A stretch of 64,000 nt of DNA. Origin: PALSA-350 sp963794165 (GTDB lineage Bacteria > Acidobacteriota > Terriglobia > Terriglobales > Acidobacteriaceae). Each line of letters starts with the position of its first letter. Positions within the stretch are counted from its first letter, which is position 1. Of this stretch, positions 1-11,115 are shown piece by piece. The notes beneath the pieces are model-generated. The model searched no databases, was not told the origin of the DNA, and saw nothing but the letters and a program-made list of their open reading frames with translations. Position numbers and translations under genes: made by a program. The DNA lies in contig CAWCCT010000007.1 in assembly GCA_963794165.1 (NCBI GenBank), forward strand, positions 558,001 through 622,000, read 5' to 3'.

Positions 1-500
1 TGGAGTTCCGCGTGCCCAGCCGCGGCCTCATCGGCCTGCGCAGCGAAATGCTGACGGAGACTCGCGGCACCATCGTGATGAATTCGCTCTTTGACGGTTA
101 CATGCCTTACCAGGGAGAGATACCGCAGCGGCCCAGCGGAGCGCTCATTTCCGACCGCAACGGCGCCACCACCGCGTACGCGCTCAACGGACTGCAGGAT
201 CGTGGAGTGCTTTTCATCACCGCCGGCGTGGAGGTCTACGAGGGCATGGTCATTGGCGAGCATTCGCGCGACAACGACCTGGACGTGAATGTGGTGCGCG
301 AAAAGAAGCTCACCAACATGCGTGCCTCGAGTGCGGACGACGCCATCCGCCTGGTGCCCTTCAAGCCGATGAACCTGGAGCAGGCAATTGAATTTATTGC
401 GGAAGATGAGCTGGTGGAGGTAACGCCGAAGTCCTTGCGCCTGCGCAAGAAAATTCTCCAGGCGAATCGCCGTCCCCGGCGTAATCCGACCCCGGCGTGA
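1..500 (+). CDS. typA: Translational GTPase TypA/BipA, C-terminal part (5' truncated by window edge)
   Basis: The reading frame is open from the first complete codon (position 3) to a TGA at 498-500, so the gene begins outside the window. The visible 166 residues contain the hallmark SRGLIGLRSE and the run GVLFITAGVEVYEGMVIGEH of the BipA C-terminal region, followed by NVVREKKLTNMR and a basic tail. BipA is a ribosome-associated GTPase of the elongation-factor G family that assists ribosome assembly and stress adaptation; the G domain lies upstream of this window. A GTG at 497-499 overlaps the stop and may start the next gene. Identification is firm for the family; only the C-terminal third is seen. 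Confidence 0.93.
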   Translation, partial: EFRVPSRGLIGLRSEMLTETRGTIVMNSLFDGYMPYQGEIPQRPSGALISDRNGATTAYALNGLQDRGVLFITAGVEVYEGMVIGEHSRDNDLDVNVVREKKLTNMRASSADDAIRLVPFKPMNLEQAIEFIAEDELVEVTPKSLRLRKKILQANRRPRRNPTPA

Positions 501-1568
501 AGCGTTCGTCACGCTCTGCTGGGCAGTGCCGTCGTGGCTGGTGATACTGGCCGCCGGCATTGCCTGGTATGCGAGAGTCAAACATGGTCAGCCGGCGGCG
601 CAAGCCGCGGCCGCTAGCATCCAATCAAGCCGCCCGAGGTCTCCGACGGAACAGACGATCTAACTCCAACCCGCATTTATGCGCACAACCTGATGCTGCG
701 GAAGGGCCCCGATTTCCGCATCTACGTTCGCTGGCTGAATGGAGAGATGCGGCGGACCAAACAAGAACGTCAATCCGTCTTTTGATGAGCCGGAGTCCTT
801 CGTTCTTGAGGTGCAGCGAGGCATCATTCACGCCAACATCGGCGACATCAGCCACTACCTCAACACCGGTGCGGTTGCAGGTTCTCCGCTCACAAACATC
901 TCGCTCAGCGGGAATGGGAACCAGATCTCCGTTCACGGCACCATTCACAAGCTGCATATTCCGCTCCCATCGGATTGGATGGAACAATCTCTCCTGCGCC
1001 GGGTGGCCGCATCCATCTGCATGTGGACCGGCTGTCCGTGTTGAAGCTTCCGGTCAAAGGATTGTTAGGTGATTTTCACGTCAGCATCGCCGACCTGATG
1101 GGCAAAACCAGCGTTGCCGGCATCGAAGCTTCACAGAACGATCTTTACTTCGACACGCAAAAGCTACTGCCGGCGCCCCACATCCACGGGATCCTCACCA
1201 GGATCCGCGTCAAGAATCCGGATATCGAAGTTATGTACGGCGACGCGCAGAACGATGTTGCCCGTACCGAACAATGGCACAACTTTCTGGCCCTCAAGGG
1301 CGGCACGTTGGATTTCGGCAAGCTGACCATGCACAACGTCGATCTCATCATGATCGACGCATCGAAAGATGCCTGGTTTGATCTGGACCTGGTCAACTAC
1401 CAGGCGCAGGTGGTGAATGGCTACACCCGAATGACCCCACAAGCGGGCTTGGAAATCTTCATGCCCGATCTCGACGAACTTCCGCCGCAGCACGCCCCGC
1501 AAAGCATCAGCAAAGAGTGGCTCAAAAACCGCAATCTCCCGCCCCCGCCCGATGTCCCCATCAAGTGA
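497..1568 (+). CDS. Membrane-anchored or exported protein of unknown function, frameshifted
   Basis: One gene read in several frames. A hydrophobic N-terminal segment (PSWLVILAAGIAWYARV, about 529-580) is followed in another frame by RIYAHNLMLRKGPDF and YVRWLNGEM, then FVLEVQRGIIHANIGDIS, and finally a 975-1568 frame containing LKLPVKGLLGDFHVSIADL and ending DVPIK. Changes of frame lie near 640, 770 and 985, with possibly one more near 515. The repeating beta-strand-like pattern of alternating hydrophobic and polar residues after one membrane anchor resembles AsmA/LptC-type envelope proteins, but I cannot assign a family. It may be translationally coupled to typA through a GTGA overlap at 497-500. 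Because a coherent protein continues through every frame change, base errors are likelier than real decay. Confidence 0.5.
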
Positions 1569-1623
1569 AAGGAAAAACAGTTCGCGGAGTGGAGATCTGC
1601 GGTCCCGCGGTTCTTCCAAATGT

Positions 1624-3222
1624 TTACGAAATCTTCTCCGCGATCGATTTGGCCTGGGTAAACAGCAACAGATAATCCGGTCCGCCCGCCTTGGAATCGG
1701 TTCCCGACATATTGAACCCGCCAAACGGATGCGCCCCCACCATGGCGCCCGTGCACTTGCGGTTGAAATACAAATTCCCCACATGAAACACCCGCCGCGC
1801 GTGCTCCAGCTTTTCCCGCGAACTGGAATACACCGCCCCGGTCAGCCCATACTCCGTATTGTTCGCAATCTCCAGCGCATGATCAAAATCACTCGCCCGG
1901 ATCACCGCCAGCACCGGCCCAAAAATCTCTTCCTGGGCAATGCGCGCCGTCGGCGCCACATCCGCAATCACGGTCGGCTCCAGATAGTAGCCGCCCTCCG
2001 CGTTCGCAACCGCATGGCCACCCGTCAACAGCCGTCCTTCGCCCTTACCAATCTCAATGTAGGAAAGAATCGTATCCATCGCTGAGCGGTTTACCACCGG
2101 GCCCATGTTCGCGTTGCTCGCCGGATCGCCCACCCGCAAGCTTGCACCTTCTCCCGCACCCGCTCCACAAAAACATCATAGATCGGCATCTTCCACAATG
2201 GCCCGCGAACACGCCGAGCACTTCTGTCCGTTGAAACCAAACGCCGACAGCCACCACGCCCTCGACCGCGGCGTCCAGATCGCAGTCCGTGCTCACGATG
2301 ATCGAATCCTTGCCCCCCATCTCGAGGATGGTGCGCTTGATCCAGATCTGTCCCGGTTTGGTCTGCGCCGCGCGCGCATGGATATCCAGGCCCACTTCCT
2401 TGGAGCCGGTAAAGGCAATCAGGCGCGTCTTCGGGATGCTCCACGATCGCGTTGCCGAACGTGCTGCCCGAGCCAGGGCAGAAATTCACCACCCCCGGCG
2501 GCATACCCGCCTCTTCCAGCACATCGAGAAACCGCGCCGCAATGGTCGGAGAATCGCTCGAAGGCTTCAGGATCACGGTATTGCCGGTGACGATCGCCGC
2601 CGCAGTCATGCCCGCCATAATGGCAAAGGGAAAATTCCACGGCGGAATCACCGCGCACACGCCCAGCGGAATATACACCAGTTGATTCGCGCTCGCCGGG
2701 ATACTGGATCGGCGTCGTCGCCCCCGCCAGCCGCAGCGCCTCGCGCGCATAAAACTCCAGAAAGTCGATGGTCTCGGCGACATCGGCATCGGCCTCGGCC
2801 CAATTCTTCCCCACCTCGTAAGTCAGCCACGCGCAGAACTCGAATTTGCGCTTGCGAATCAGCTCTGCCGTCTGCAGCAGCAACGCCGCGCGTTCTTCTA
2901 CTGCCACATATTGCCAGGTCGCAAACGCTTCCAGCGCCGCCTTCATCGCCCGTTCGGCGTGTTCCAGGCCGGCCTTCTGATGCACGCCCACCACCTGCGC
3001 CGGCCGCGCCGGGTTCAGTGACTGGATCTTTTCCGCCGTGCGCGATCGCTCCCCGCCAATGACCAGCTCATACTCGTGGCCGAGCATGTCTCCCACCCGG
3101 GTCAGCGCAGCCTGCATGGCATGCACGTTTTCCGGATCGTGGAAATCGATGAAAGGTTCGTTGTGGAAAGCTCCGCGAGGGGCAACTGGCTGGATGACGG
3201 TGCTGATCTGAGCGGTTGGCAT
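1624..3222 (-). CDS. pruA: L-glutamate gamma-semialdehyde (1-pyrroline-5-carboxylate) dehydrogenase, frameshifted
   Basis: Oxidises glutamate semialdehyde, the open form of P5C, to glutamate with NAD+, the last step of proline and ornithine catabolism. The N-terminus (FHNEPFIDFHDPENVHAM, GGERSRTAEKIQSLNPA) belongs to the RocA/PutA type of aldehyde dehydrogenase. Later fragments give the co-substrate region (PWNFPFAIMAGM), LEMGGKDSIIV, the catalytic-cysteine stretch GQKCSACSRAIV (visible near 2200-2245 when frames are joined), and the C-terminal TGAMVGAHPFGGFNMSGTDS. The joined length of about 530 residues is normal for the family. Frame changes lie near 2700, 2430, 2245 and 2145. It is convergent with the gene at 497-1568. 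The DDAH/ornithine-cyclodeaminase pair at 26.3-28 kb could feed the same proline pool. Confidence 0.85.
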
Positions 3223-3241
3223 AACACCCCAATTTTACTCT

Positions 3242-6200
3242 CTAAGGCATTTTCACGATGACTGTGCCTGGTGAGTGTAGCGATGTGCAGGCTTTCTTGG
3301 CGGAAAGCCGGCGTCCGGCACTGCGACTTCGGTTTACACCAATCGTGAAAATGCTTATCGCGTGGCAGTGAGCCGCTCCGTCTGGGCTGACATCTTGCGC
3401 CGTCCGCTCCAGCTTGTCCCAGTTGAAGGGCCGTCCATCAATCGCCCGCTTCACCGTCTTGAACAGCACCAGCGAAAACAGCTGGCGATAAGCAAAGCGC
3501 TGCAGCCAGATATGGAACAGCAGCCAGCCATCTCCCTTGTTCGCCGCGTGCCTCCGCTCCAGGCTGAAGGCCAGCGCCGAAGTGACGAAGTCGATGATCA
3601 GGAAGGCCAGGAAGAAGGTCAGCAGTTTCTCGAAGTTAGCGGCGTTGGCCGCCTCCGGGTGGAAGTGGCGGTCGAGCAGGTAATGAACCACCCCGGCGAC
3701 AAACATCAGGTCGATAAACGGCGAGACCAGCGGCAGCAGGATCTGGAAGACCAGGATGTTGGGCAGGGCAAACAACCCCATCGCCTTGTTCTTGAGGAAC
3801 GCGGCCTGGTGCTTGTACACCGCCTGCAGAGTGCCGAAGGACCAGCGGAAGCGCTGCCGCATCAGCCCGCGCGCCGTCGTCGGCGCCTCGGTAAACGCCA
3901 GCGCACGATCTTCGTAGATCACTTTGTAGCCCTGCTCCAGCAGATTCATCGTCAGGTCGGCATCCTCGGCCACCGTATTGACCGGATAGCATCCGCCCTG
4001 GCGCACGGCCTCGGTCCGCCACGCGCCGATGGCGCCGGGAACCACGGTGACGACATTGAACAGGTCCAATGCGCGGCGCTCGAAGTTCTGGCTGGTGATG
4101 TACTCGAGCGCCTGCCAGCGGGTCCAGAGGTTGACGCGGTTGCCCACCTTGGCGTTGCCCGCCACCGCGCCGATCTGCGGGTCGGCGAAATGGCAAACCA
4201 GCTTCGATACCGCATCGGCCGCGATCACCGTATCGGCATCGATGCCCACATAGAACTCTTCTTCCAGGTCGCTCGACCGCGAAGTTGAGCGCCTCCGCCT
4301 TGCCTCCATTCGGCTTGCGCAGCACGGTGAGCATTCCGGCCGCAATCTCTTCCGGATAGGCTTCGCGCGCCACCTCGGAGGTTCGATCCGGAGATCCATC
4401 GTCGATCACGATAATGCGCAGATGAGGATAGTCCGAGTTCAGCACCGAGCGGATGGTGCGCACGATCACTTTCTCTTCGTTATAGGCGGGGATCAACACC
4501 GCCACCCGCGGCAGAAATCCGCCCGCTACTTCCGGAACATGACGTTTGCGCAGCCGGTCGATCAGGGCAAAAATGCCCACCAGGATCAGCCGCGCGCTCA
4601 TCAGAATATCGCCCAGAAAGAACAGGGTGACCACAAAGTGGTTGAAGAAGGCCCAGGCGAAGAAGGCCACCGAATCCACCCGCGCCTGCCATCGCTCTTG
4701 GGAGTTCAGCGGCGGCATCACTTCCGCTCGCGTCTTGCCCATCAGGTCGGAGACCTGCTCGATGGCATAGCCATGCGCGCGCAGCCCGTCGATCAGCACC
4801 GGCAGCGCCGCCACGGTCACGCTGCGGTTGCCGCCGCCATCGTGCATCAGGATGATGCTGCCGCGGAACTGCGGCTTGGTCTTCATCAGCTGCAATTGAT
4901 CGAGCACGTCCTCGAGAATGCCTTGCGGAGTCTTCCGCTGCCGCTCGTCCCAATCGCCGGTGTCGATCTTGTTGCCGATGATGGTGTAGCCCATCTTCTG
5001 GATCAGATACGCGGGCGCTGCCTGGTCGTTGGTATCCGGTTCCTGATCGATAGAATAAGGAGGCCGGAAAAACAGCGGCTTGATGCCCAGCTTGCTGCCA
5101 AACAGCCGTTCCGTAAGGTTCAGCTGCAACTGCACTTGGCCGGGGAGATCTCGCTGATGTCGGGATGCGTCCAGGTGTGGTTGCCGATCTCGTGTCCCTC
5201 GGCCATCACCCGCTTCATCAGGCTCACATTGTCCTGGGCCTGCTCGCCGATCATCATGAAGGTGGCGTTGACACCCTTTTCTTTCAGGATGTCCAGGATC
5301 TTCGGTGTCCACTTCGGATCGGGCCCGTCATCGAAGCTCATCGCCACCACTCCCGGCTTATACCCGTAGTACTCAATGGTGTAGGGCGAGGGATAGGTCA
5401 GCATGTGCTCATCGGTCACGGTCCAGTTGTAGGAGTCCATGTCGATGGTGCGCGAGCCCGGATGCGGTTCTCCGGTGATGCGCAGGATGTCGCCCTCGCC
5501 GTCGGTAACCACATCGTCGCCGGGCGGTATCTGCTTGAGCGACTGCGGCGCAGCCATGTTGCTGGGGTGATCCCAGATCGACCACAGCGAAGGATCCTCT
5601 TCGCCCAGCCACCACAGCGCAAAGGTCTGCAGGCCCATCTGCCGCGCGGCGCGCAGCTCGTTCAATGCCGTCACCGCATCCAGCATCCACACCTGGTGGC
5701 GCACATGGGCGTCTTCATCATCGTAGGTAAAATGCGGATTCAGCTCATCGCCCGCCAGGCGCACATCCGCATTGGCATCCGAGGCCGCCTGCCATCCGTC
5801 CTGCACCGAGATGTCTTCGGTATCCAGCACCTTCGCCGGGTGGTGTTTGCCTTTCGCCAGCGACATCGTCCAGTTGTATCCGTAATTGCCGATGGCGCAG
5901 ATCAGCTTCTCTTTGGGCACGACCTTGAGCACGCGCTTGAGATTGTTTTCAAACCAGTCCTGCGCCGCGATCGGCCCGGGATCGCTCGTCTCCTCGTGCT
6001 GGTCATAGTTCATCAACACGATGCCGTCGGTGTTCTTGGCCAGTTCGGCGAATTCGCTGTCGTCCGCGCCCACGCTCTCATTGACGAAGAGGCGCAGATT
6101 CTTCGGGTGCATCTGGCTATACAACTCGTCGATCAGGGAGTTGTAGTCGGCCTGCGCATCGTCGGGAAGGTCCTCAAGGTCAAGGCTGAGTCCGCGGTAG

Positions 6201-6863
6201 CTGGGGTTAGCGGCCAGAAAGATACCCAACTGGCGCTCCAGGTTTTTCCGCGCCGCCGGATCCTTCAGCATGGCAGCCACACCCTGATCCCATTGCTGCG
6301 TGAGCACGTCGTAGTTCTTGATCAGGGGAAAGATTTCCGTATCCTCGTGGGCGGCGGCGATCAGGTCATGAACTTTGTTCTGCGGGTCGACGCTGTGCAC
6401 CCCGTGCGCATCCACCACGTTGAAGACCCGCAGCGGCGCTTCGGCCGTCGAGGCGCCCTGCAGCGTGCCGTCCGCCTTGGTCACGTACAGCCACACCGGG
6501 AAGAGGATATCGATCTGGTGGATGTGGCTTCTTCAGCGAGGCGTAGCTGCCGGCGTCATCATCGACGTAGTAGGCCGCGCGCAGGCCTTCGCCGGAGTTG
6601 AAAGGAATCTCCGAAGGCTTGCGGCTGGTCTTGCGCCGCGCCGGCTTCAGGTACTTGGCCTTGATGGCGGCGGCCTGTTCCTGGATGGCCCGGTAATTCC
6701 GCTTGGGAGTGGGCAGCAGCAGCTCCGGCAGATGCTGATTCTTCACCACGTTGAGGAAAAACAGCACCAGAATCACGGTGGAGAACACCGCCACCGCGTC
6801 CAGAATGCGCCGGAGGCGTTTCCATCGTTTCCGCTGCGGATCGAAGAAGATCTGGCGATTCAT
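3242..6863 (-). CDS. Three-domain GH18-polysaccharide deacetylase-glycosyltransferase 2 membrane protein, frameshifted
   Basis: A giant of about 1,150 residues. Start ATG at 6863 (MNRQIFFDPQRKRW), then one N-terminal membrane helix (AVFSTVILVLFFLNVV). Next a GH18-like domain with LSLDLEDLP (DxE motif), a NodB deacetylase domain with MSFDDGPDP, GHEIGNHTWTHPDI, FFRPPYS and ILMHDGGG, then a membrane helix and a GT2 domain with VLIPAYNEE, VIDDGSPDRT, GIDADT, EDADLT and QRFRW, and several C-terminal membrane helices. Proteins with this order build or process beta-linked amino-sugar polymers at the inner membrane; the polymer here is unknown. All key motifs are present. Frame changes lie near 6535, 5150 and 4290. 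The last ~45 residues after KLERTAQDV look unlike the family and overlap an inverted repeat (3247-3354), so the true stop may have been lost to another frameshift. Confidence 0.85.
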
Positions 6864-7018
6864 GCCTGCAGAAAGCTTACAGGAACTCGGCCGCGTCCGA
6901 GGACGTTCATCCAGGGCTGACCCAGGCACTTGTACAGCTTGAGCCCGCTACGCTCGGAGCACAGTCCCGGACTGAGACTGCGGCTATCGATGCCGGTCGC
7001 TGTATCCCTAGCAATGTT

Positions 7019-8454
7019 TTGCTCCGGACTGCTCCTGCTATGGGATGCTGTTGCCATGCGCCTGGCGCATGCTTTACCTTGGTCGTGCTCGCCGCCGGAG
7101 CCGCTCTGCGCCTGTGGTTCATCCACGCCCACCCCAAGTCCAGGGCGATTCGCTGCTCTACGGAGACATTGCCGCCAACTGGCTCACTCACGGCATCTAC
7201 GGCCACTCCGTGGGCCACGCATCGGGCCTAACCACGATGGAACCCACCCTGGTGCGCCTGCCCGGCTATCCGGCATTTCTGGCGCTCTGCTTTGCCGCTC
7301 TTCGGCATAGCAAATTATCGCGCCGTGGTGTATCTGCAGGCGCTTATCGACCTCGGCACTTGCCTGCTCATTGCCGGCTTGGCAGCGAAGATCTGCGGCC
7401 CACGCGCCGGCCGGATCGCGCTGCTGCTGGCAGCCCTCTGTCCCTTTACCGCAAGTTACGTCGCCTCCCCGCTCACCGAAACCCTCTCCATCTTCTGCGT
7501 CGCCCTGGGCTTTCTCGCCCTGGCGGAGATGCTCGAAGCGCCCGCGCCTGCGTATGGACGGCCCTGCTCATCTTCTCCTGGAGCTATGCCGCCCTGCTGC
7601 GTCCCGATGGCGCCTTGCTGGCAGTGGTGCTGTGGGCGGCGCTCATCGTCTACGGCCGCCACTCACTGGGGCTCGCCACCGCCCTGCGCCTCGCGGTCAT
7701 TACCGGCTCTGCTCTCGCTGCTCCCCTTTGTGGCCTGGACCGTGCGCAACTGGCGCACCTTCCATGTCTTTCAGCCGCTCGCGCCGCGCTACGCCAACGA
7801 TCCCGGAGAATTCGCCGCTCCCGGCTTTGTCCGCTGGGTCAGAACCTTCGCTGCGGACTTCACCACCACCAGCGAAATCTACTGGAACGGCAACAGCGAC
7901 CGTATCGATCCCGGCAACCTGCCCGCGCGCGCCATCGACAACGCCGCGCAATCCCAGGAGACCCAGCGCCTGCTGCAGGATTACAACGCCACCACCACCC
8001 TGACCCCCGAACTCGACGCCCGCTTCGCCCAGCTCGCCCAGGAGCGCATCCGCGCCCATCCCTTCCGCTATTACGTCACCCTGCCCCTGCTGCGCCTGGC
8101 CGACATGTGGCTGCGCCCTCGGGTGGAGACCCTGAACAGGCCACCTGCGCTGGTGGCAATATGCCCAGCATCCGGCGGAGACCCGGCTGGCGATCTTCTA
8201 CGGGCTGCTCAACCTGGCCTATCTGGTGGCGGCTTTTCTGGGAGTGCTCCGCTGGCCGCGCATGGCGGGCTCCATGGTGGCGCTGATCGCCTCTGCGCAG
8301 CCTGTTGCTGGCCACCCTGGAGGCGCCCGAATCGCGCTACACCCTGGAGTGTTTTCCGCTGCTGATCGTGCTGGCCGCCTGCTACTTTACTACGGTGGTG
8401 GTGCCGGGCGGCGGCTTGAGCTGGAAGACATCGCCGGCAATCGGCAAGTTGTAG
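7019..8454 (+). CDS. GT39/ArnT-like integral membrane glycosyltransferase, heavily frameshifted
   Basis: Joined fragments give LVVLAAGAALRLWFIHAHPK, then GDSLLYGDIAANWLTHGIYG, a region of membrane helices (AVVYLQALIDLGTCLLIAGL, ALLIFSWSYAALLRPDGALL, LLPFVAWTVRNWRTFHVF), a polar loop (RYANDPGEFAAPGFVRWV) and a last helix (FPLLIVLAACYFTTVVV). The early acidic motif, about eight helices and VRNWR are typical of family 39 glycosyltransferases, which move sugars from polyprenyl-phosphate donors to periplasmic acceptors. At least six frame changes occur, near 7140, 7285, 7550, 7715, 8150 and 8310, so the start (7019-7057) and stop are uncertain. The frame carrying the last helix overlaps the convergent LolA-like gene by about 70 bp. 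The acceptor is unknown. Confidence 0.6.
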
Positions 8455-9094
8455 CGAATGTTCTTGTAGGTAGCCGTGCGCATATCGCCCGAAGGCTGGT
8501 AGAAAACCTGCTTTAGCTGAGCCGCGGGTGGGATCGACCCAGATGGTCACGTGGGTGAACATGTTCGCGACTTTCTGTTCCATCGGCACCAGGTCCAGCT
8601 TGGCCACCGAGACTCCATCCATCTTCTCCGTGCCCAGCAGGCTACTTTCCAGTTTGCCTCGAGGTCGGTGCCGCTGCCGCCGAAGCCCAGGGTCAGAAAG
8701 CTCTCCCACTGGCTGCGATTGGCTCCCGCCCGAATGACGGTCAACTGCTTGATCGTGGGCTCATAAAACTCAGCCTCGCCGCCGTCGAAAAGCACCGTTT
8801 TGGGCGCAGTCCTTCCCGTTGTCCTGCTTGAGGTAGGCGGCCACCCGGGTCCCGCCCTTTTTGCGCTCAAAATAGATCGTGCCCGTCTGCACATCGTGTT
8901 CCTGCACCACAGCCTGGACTGGTCCCAGGTGAAATCCGCCTGCGCGCTCAAAAACTTCGCCGCCGCGGCATCCAGTTGGGCAATCACCTTCTGCAAGTCT
9001 GCGCTGCTTGCGCCGGGCGGCACTGGGCGCTCGATGGCAAGCGAAACCATCCACCCCAGGCAGAGCAGCGCCATCTTTTTCCTGCTTGCACCAT
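8382..9094 (-). CDS. LolA-like outer-membrane lipoprotein carrier family protein, frameshifted
   Basis: Start ATG at 9094 is fixed by an AAAGGAG just upstream. The N-terminus MVQAGKKMALLCLGWMVSLA is a signal peptide. The mature part has LDAAAAKFLSAQADFTW, TGTIYFERKKGGTRVAAYLK, FDGGEAEFYEP, SVAKLDLVPME, FYQPSGDMRTATYKNIRYN and a C-terminal LPIAGDVFQLKPPPG: the curved beta-sheet pattern of LolA-fold proteins that shuttle lipids or lipoproteins across the periplasm. The frame changes near 8930, 8810, 8640 and 8515, the first two compensating one another. It lies just downstream of a small membrane-protein gene (9153-9517) and serS, all leftward. I prefer LolA-fold over true LolA because Acidobacteriota carry many paralogues. 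Confidence 0.7.
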
Positions 9095-9152
9095 GGTTCT
9101 CCTTTACGCTGTTGGACGTGGCGGAGCCGGCTCCGGGTTTCTTTCTGATGCG

Positions 9153-9517
9153 TTAGCGATGCGCCCAAACCCGATACTGGGTCACTTGCCCGCTGGCATC
9201 CTTCTGCTCCCGATAGCGGTCGATCTGCACATTGCCGGAAATGGCCTGGATGCGCTGCAGCAACTCCGCCTTGAGTTTCTCGTCGTTGCTGGTATCGGCT
9301 AGCTGGTCGGCGCCAATCTGGTAGGTCCACGCGTTGGGGCCATTGGCCCGCACCAGGATGTCTTTGGTGGAGGTCAGCGTTTCCTGCGGCCGATCGCGGT
9401 AATTGATCAGCCGCGGCGAAACAAAAAGAAAACCAGGATCAGCGTCACCATCACGTCGTAATGGAAACTGCCGCGAGGATAGGTCCAGAACAGATAACTC
9501 TTTAGAATGCGCTGCAT
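9153..9517 (-). CDS. Small single-pass membrane protein of unknown function, one frameshift
   Basis: Start ATG at 9517. The N-terminus MQRILKSYLFWTYPRGSFHY is followed by a membrane helix (DVMVTLILVF) that runs into a T-rich homopolymer near 9425 where the frame changes. The downstream frame gives FVSPRLINYRDRPQ, then a soluble domain with DILVRANGPNAWTYQIGADQ and a C-terminal IDRYREQKDASGQVTQYRVW. Joined length is about 121 residues. The topology predicts an inner-membrane anchor with a periplasmic domain. It is followed after 58 bp by the LolA-like gene, so a shared envelope role is plausible. I do not recognise the family. Confidence 0.6.
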
Positions 9518-9529
9518 TCGCCTGCAATT

Positions 9530-10820
9530 CTATCTTCGCTCGATCACTTCTTCGCCGCCCATATACGGCTGCAGTGCTTTTGGGATCCGCACCGAACCGT
9601 CGGCTTGCTGATAATTCTCCAGAATGGCCAGCCAGGTGCGCCCGATCGCCAGGCCGCTGCCGTTGAGCGTGTGCACCAGCTCAGTCTTGTTCTTGCCCTG
9701 AGGCTTGTAGCGGATATTCGCCCGCCGCGCCTGGTAAGCCTCGAAGTTGGAGCAGGAAGAGATCTCCCGGTACAGCCCCTGCCCGGGCAGCCAGACTTCG
9801 AGGTCATAGGTCTTGGACGAGGCCGCGCCGGTGTCCCCGGCGCACAGCAGCATCTTGCGATAGGGCAGCTCCAGCCGCTGCAGAATCTCCTCCGCGTGGC
9901 CGGTAAGCCGCTCATGCTCCTCGTTCGACTGATCCGGGCGGGCAAACTTCACCAGCTCCACCTTTTGAAACTGGTGCTGGCGGATGATTCCCCGCACATC
10001 CTTGCCGTAAGAGCCGGCCTCGGAACGGAAGCAAGGCGTGTAAGCCACCAGGCTCAGGGGCAATTGCGCTTCCTCCAGCACCTCGTCGCGATACAGGTTG
10101 GTGACCGGCACTTCCGCGGTAGGGATCAGCCAATGGTCGCTGCCCTCGCACTTGAAGAGATCGGCGGCGAACTTGGGCAGCTGTCCGGTGCCAAACAACG
10201 AGTCGCTATTGACCAGGAAGGGAGGCAGCACTTCGAGATAGCCGTGCTCCCGGGTGTGGATATCCAGCATGAAGCTGGCCAGCGCCCGTTCCAGCCGGGC
10301 GCCCTGGCCCCAGTAGACAGCAAACCGCGCGCCCGAAATCTTCGCCGCCCGCTGCGAGGTCAAGGATGCCCAGGCTCTCGCCCAGCTCCCAATGCGGCTT
10401 GGGCGCAAAATCAAAAGCCGGCTGCTGTCCCCAGCGCATCACTTCTACGTTTTCCGCTTCGCTCTTTCCTGGGGGGACGCTGTCCTGGGTCAGGTTAGGG
10501 ATGGCCACCAAAACCGCGCGCATGGCCTCTTCCGCTTGGGCAGCGCTCGCTCCAGCTCTTCCGTTTCCTGCTTCAGCTCCCGGGTCTGGTCCATCACCGC
10601 TGTCGGCTGGGTGCTCCGCGCCTGCCTTGCGGCTGCGCGCTACCTCCTGGCTCAGCTGGTTGCGCTGCGCCTGGAGGATTTCGGCCTGGGTGATGCGGGC
10701 ACGCCGCTCCTGGTCGAGCTCGCGAAAGTTGCCCAGCAGGGCGGCCGGATCCATGCCCCGGGCGCGAAGCTTCTCTTCCACCAGCTCCAGGTTGGCCCGC
10801 ACAAAGTTCAAATCGAGCAT
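9530..10820 (-). CDS. serS: Seryl-tRNA synthetase, frameshifted
   Basis: Charges tRNA-Ser (and tRNA-Sec) with serine. The start MLDLNFVRANLELVEEKLRA opens the N-terminal tRNA-binding coiled-coil (about residues 1-110). Then come NLTQDSVPPGKSEAENVEV and the class II catalytic core: motif 2 region CFRSEAGSYGKDVRGIIRQHQF, motif 3 region LNGSGLAIGRTWLAILENYQ, and C-terminus LQPYMGGEEVIERR. Joined length of about 430 residues is normal. Two compensating frame changes near 10610 and 10530 scramble part of the coiled coil, and another lies near 10365. No second serS is visible and the enzyme is essential, so these are best explained as sequence errors. No T-box-like leader was seen upstream. Confidence 0.92.
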
Positions 10821-11115
10821 AAGTCTCTACTTTACTGGAGCTTCGCTCGTTGCTGAAAAACACTCTCCAAGTCCGGGGGAGCAGCCTTTTGAAACAGCTG
10901 AAACAACGCGGTACTAAATTTTGGGGTTTTTAAAGCCGTACCTGTCGTCGAAAGTCTGTGAGCGCAGTGTAGTGGAGGGACCTGCGGTTTCTTTCAGCCA
11001 GTTCCACGCAGGTTCTCAAGCTCCTCAGGTTCTCTTTCCGAGACTGCTGCACCGTATCGAACTAGCTGCGCCTCCTCCCGTCGCCCGCTTGTTTTGCGAT
11101 ACTAGTCAGGTCGCT

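Noticed and set aside
500..10820. True pseudogenes or programmed frameshifting in the first 11 kb
   Set aside because: Conserved motifs continue across every frame change, including in serS, so sequence errors are the simpler explanation.
10821..11115. T-box or riboswitch leader for serS
   Set aside because: No T-box sequence or ordered hairpin set was seen, and the organism type does not use T-box control of serS.
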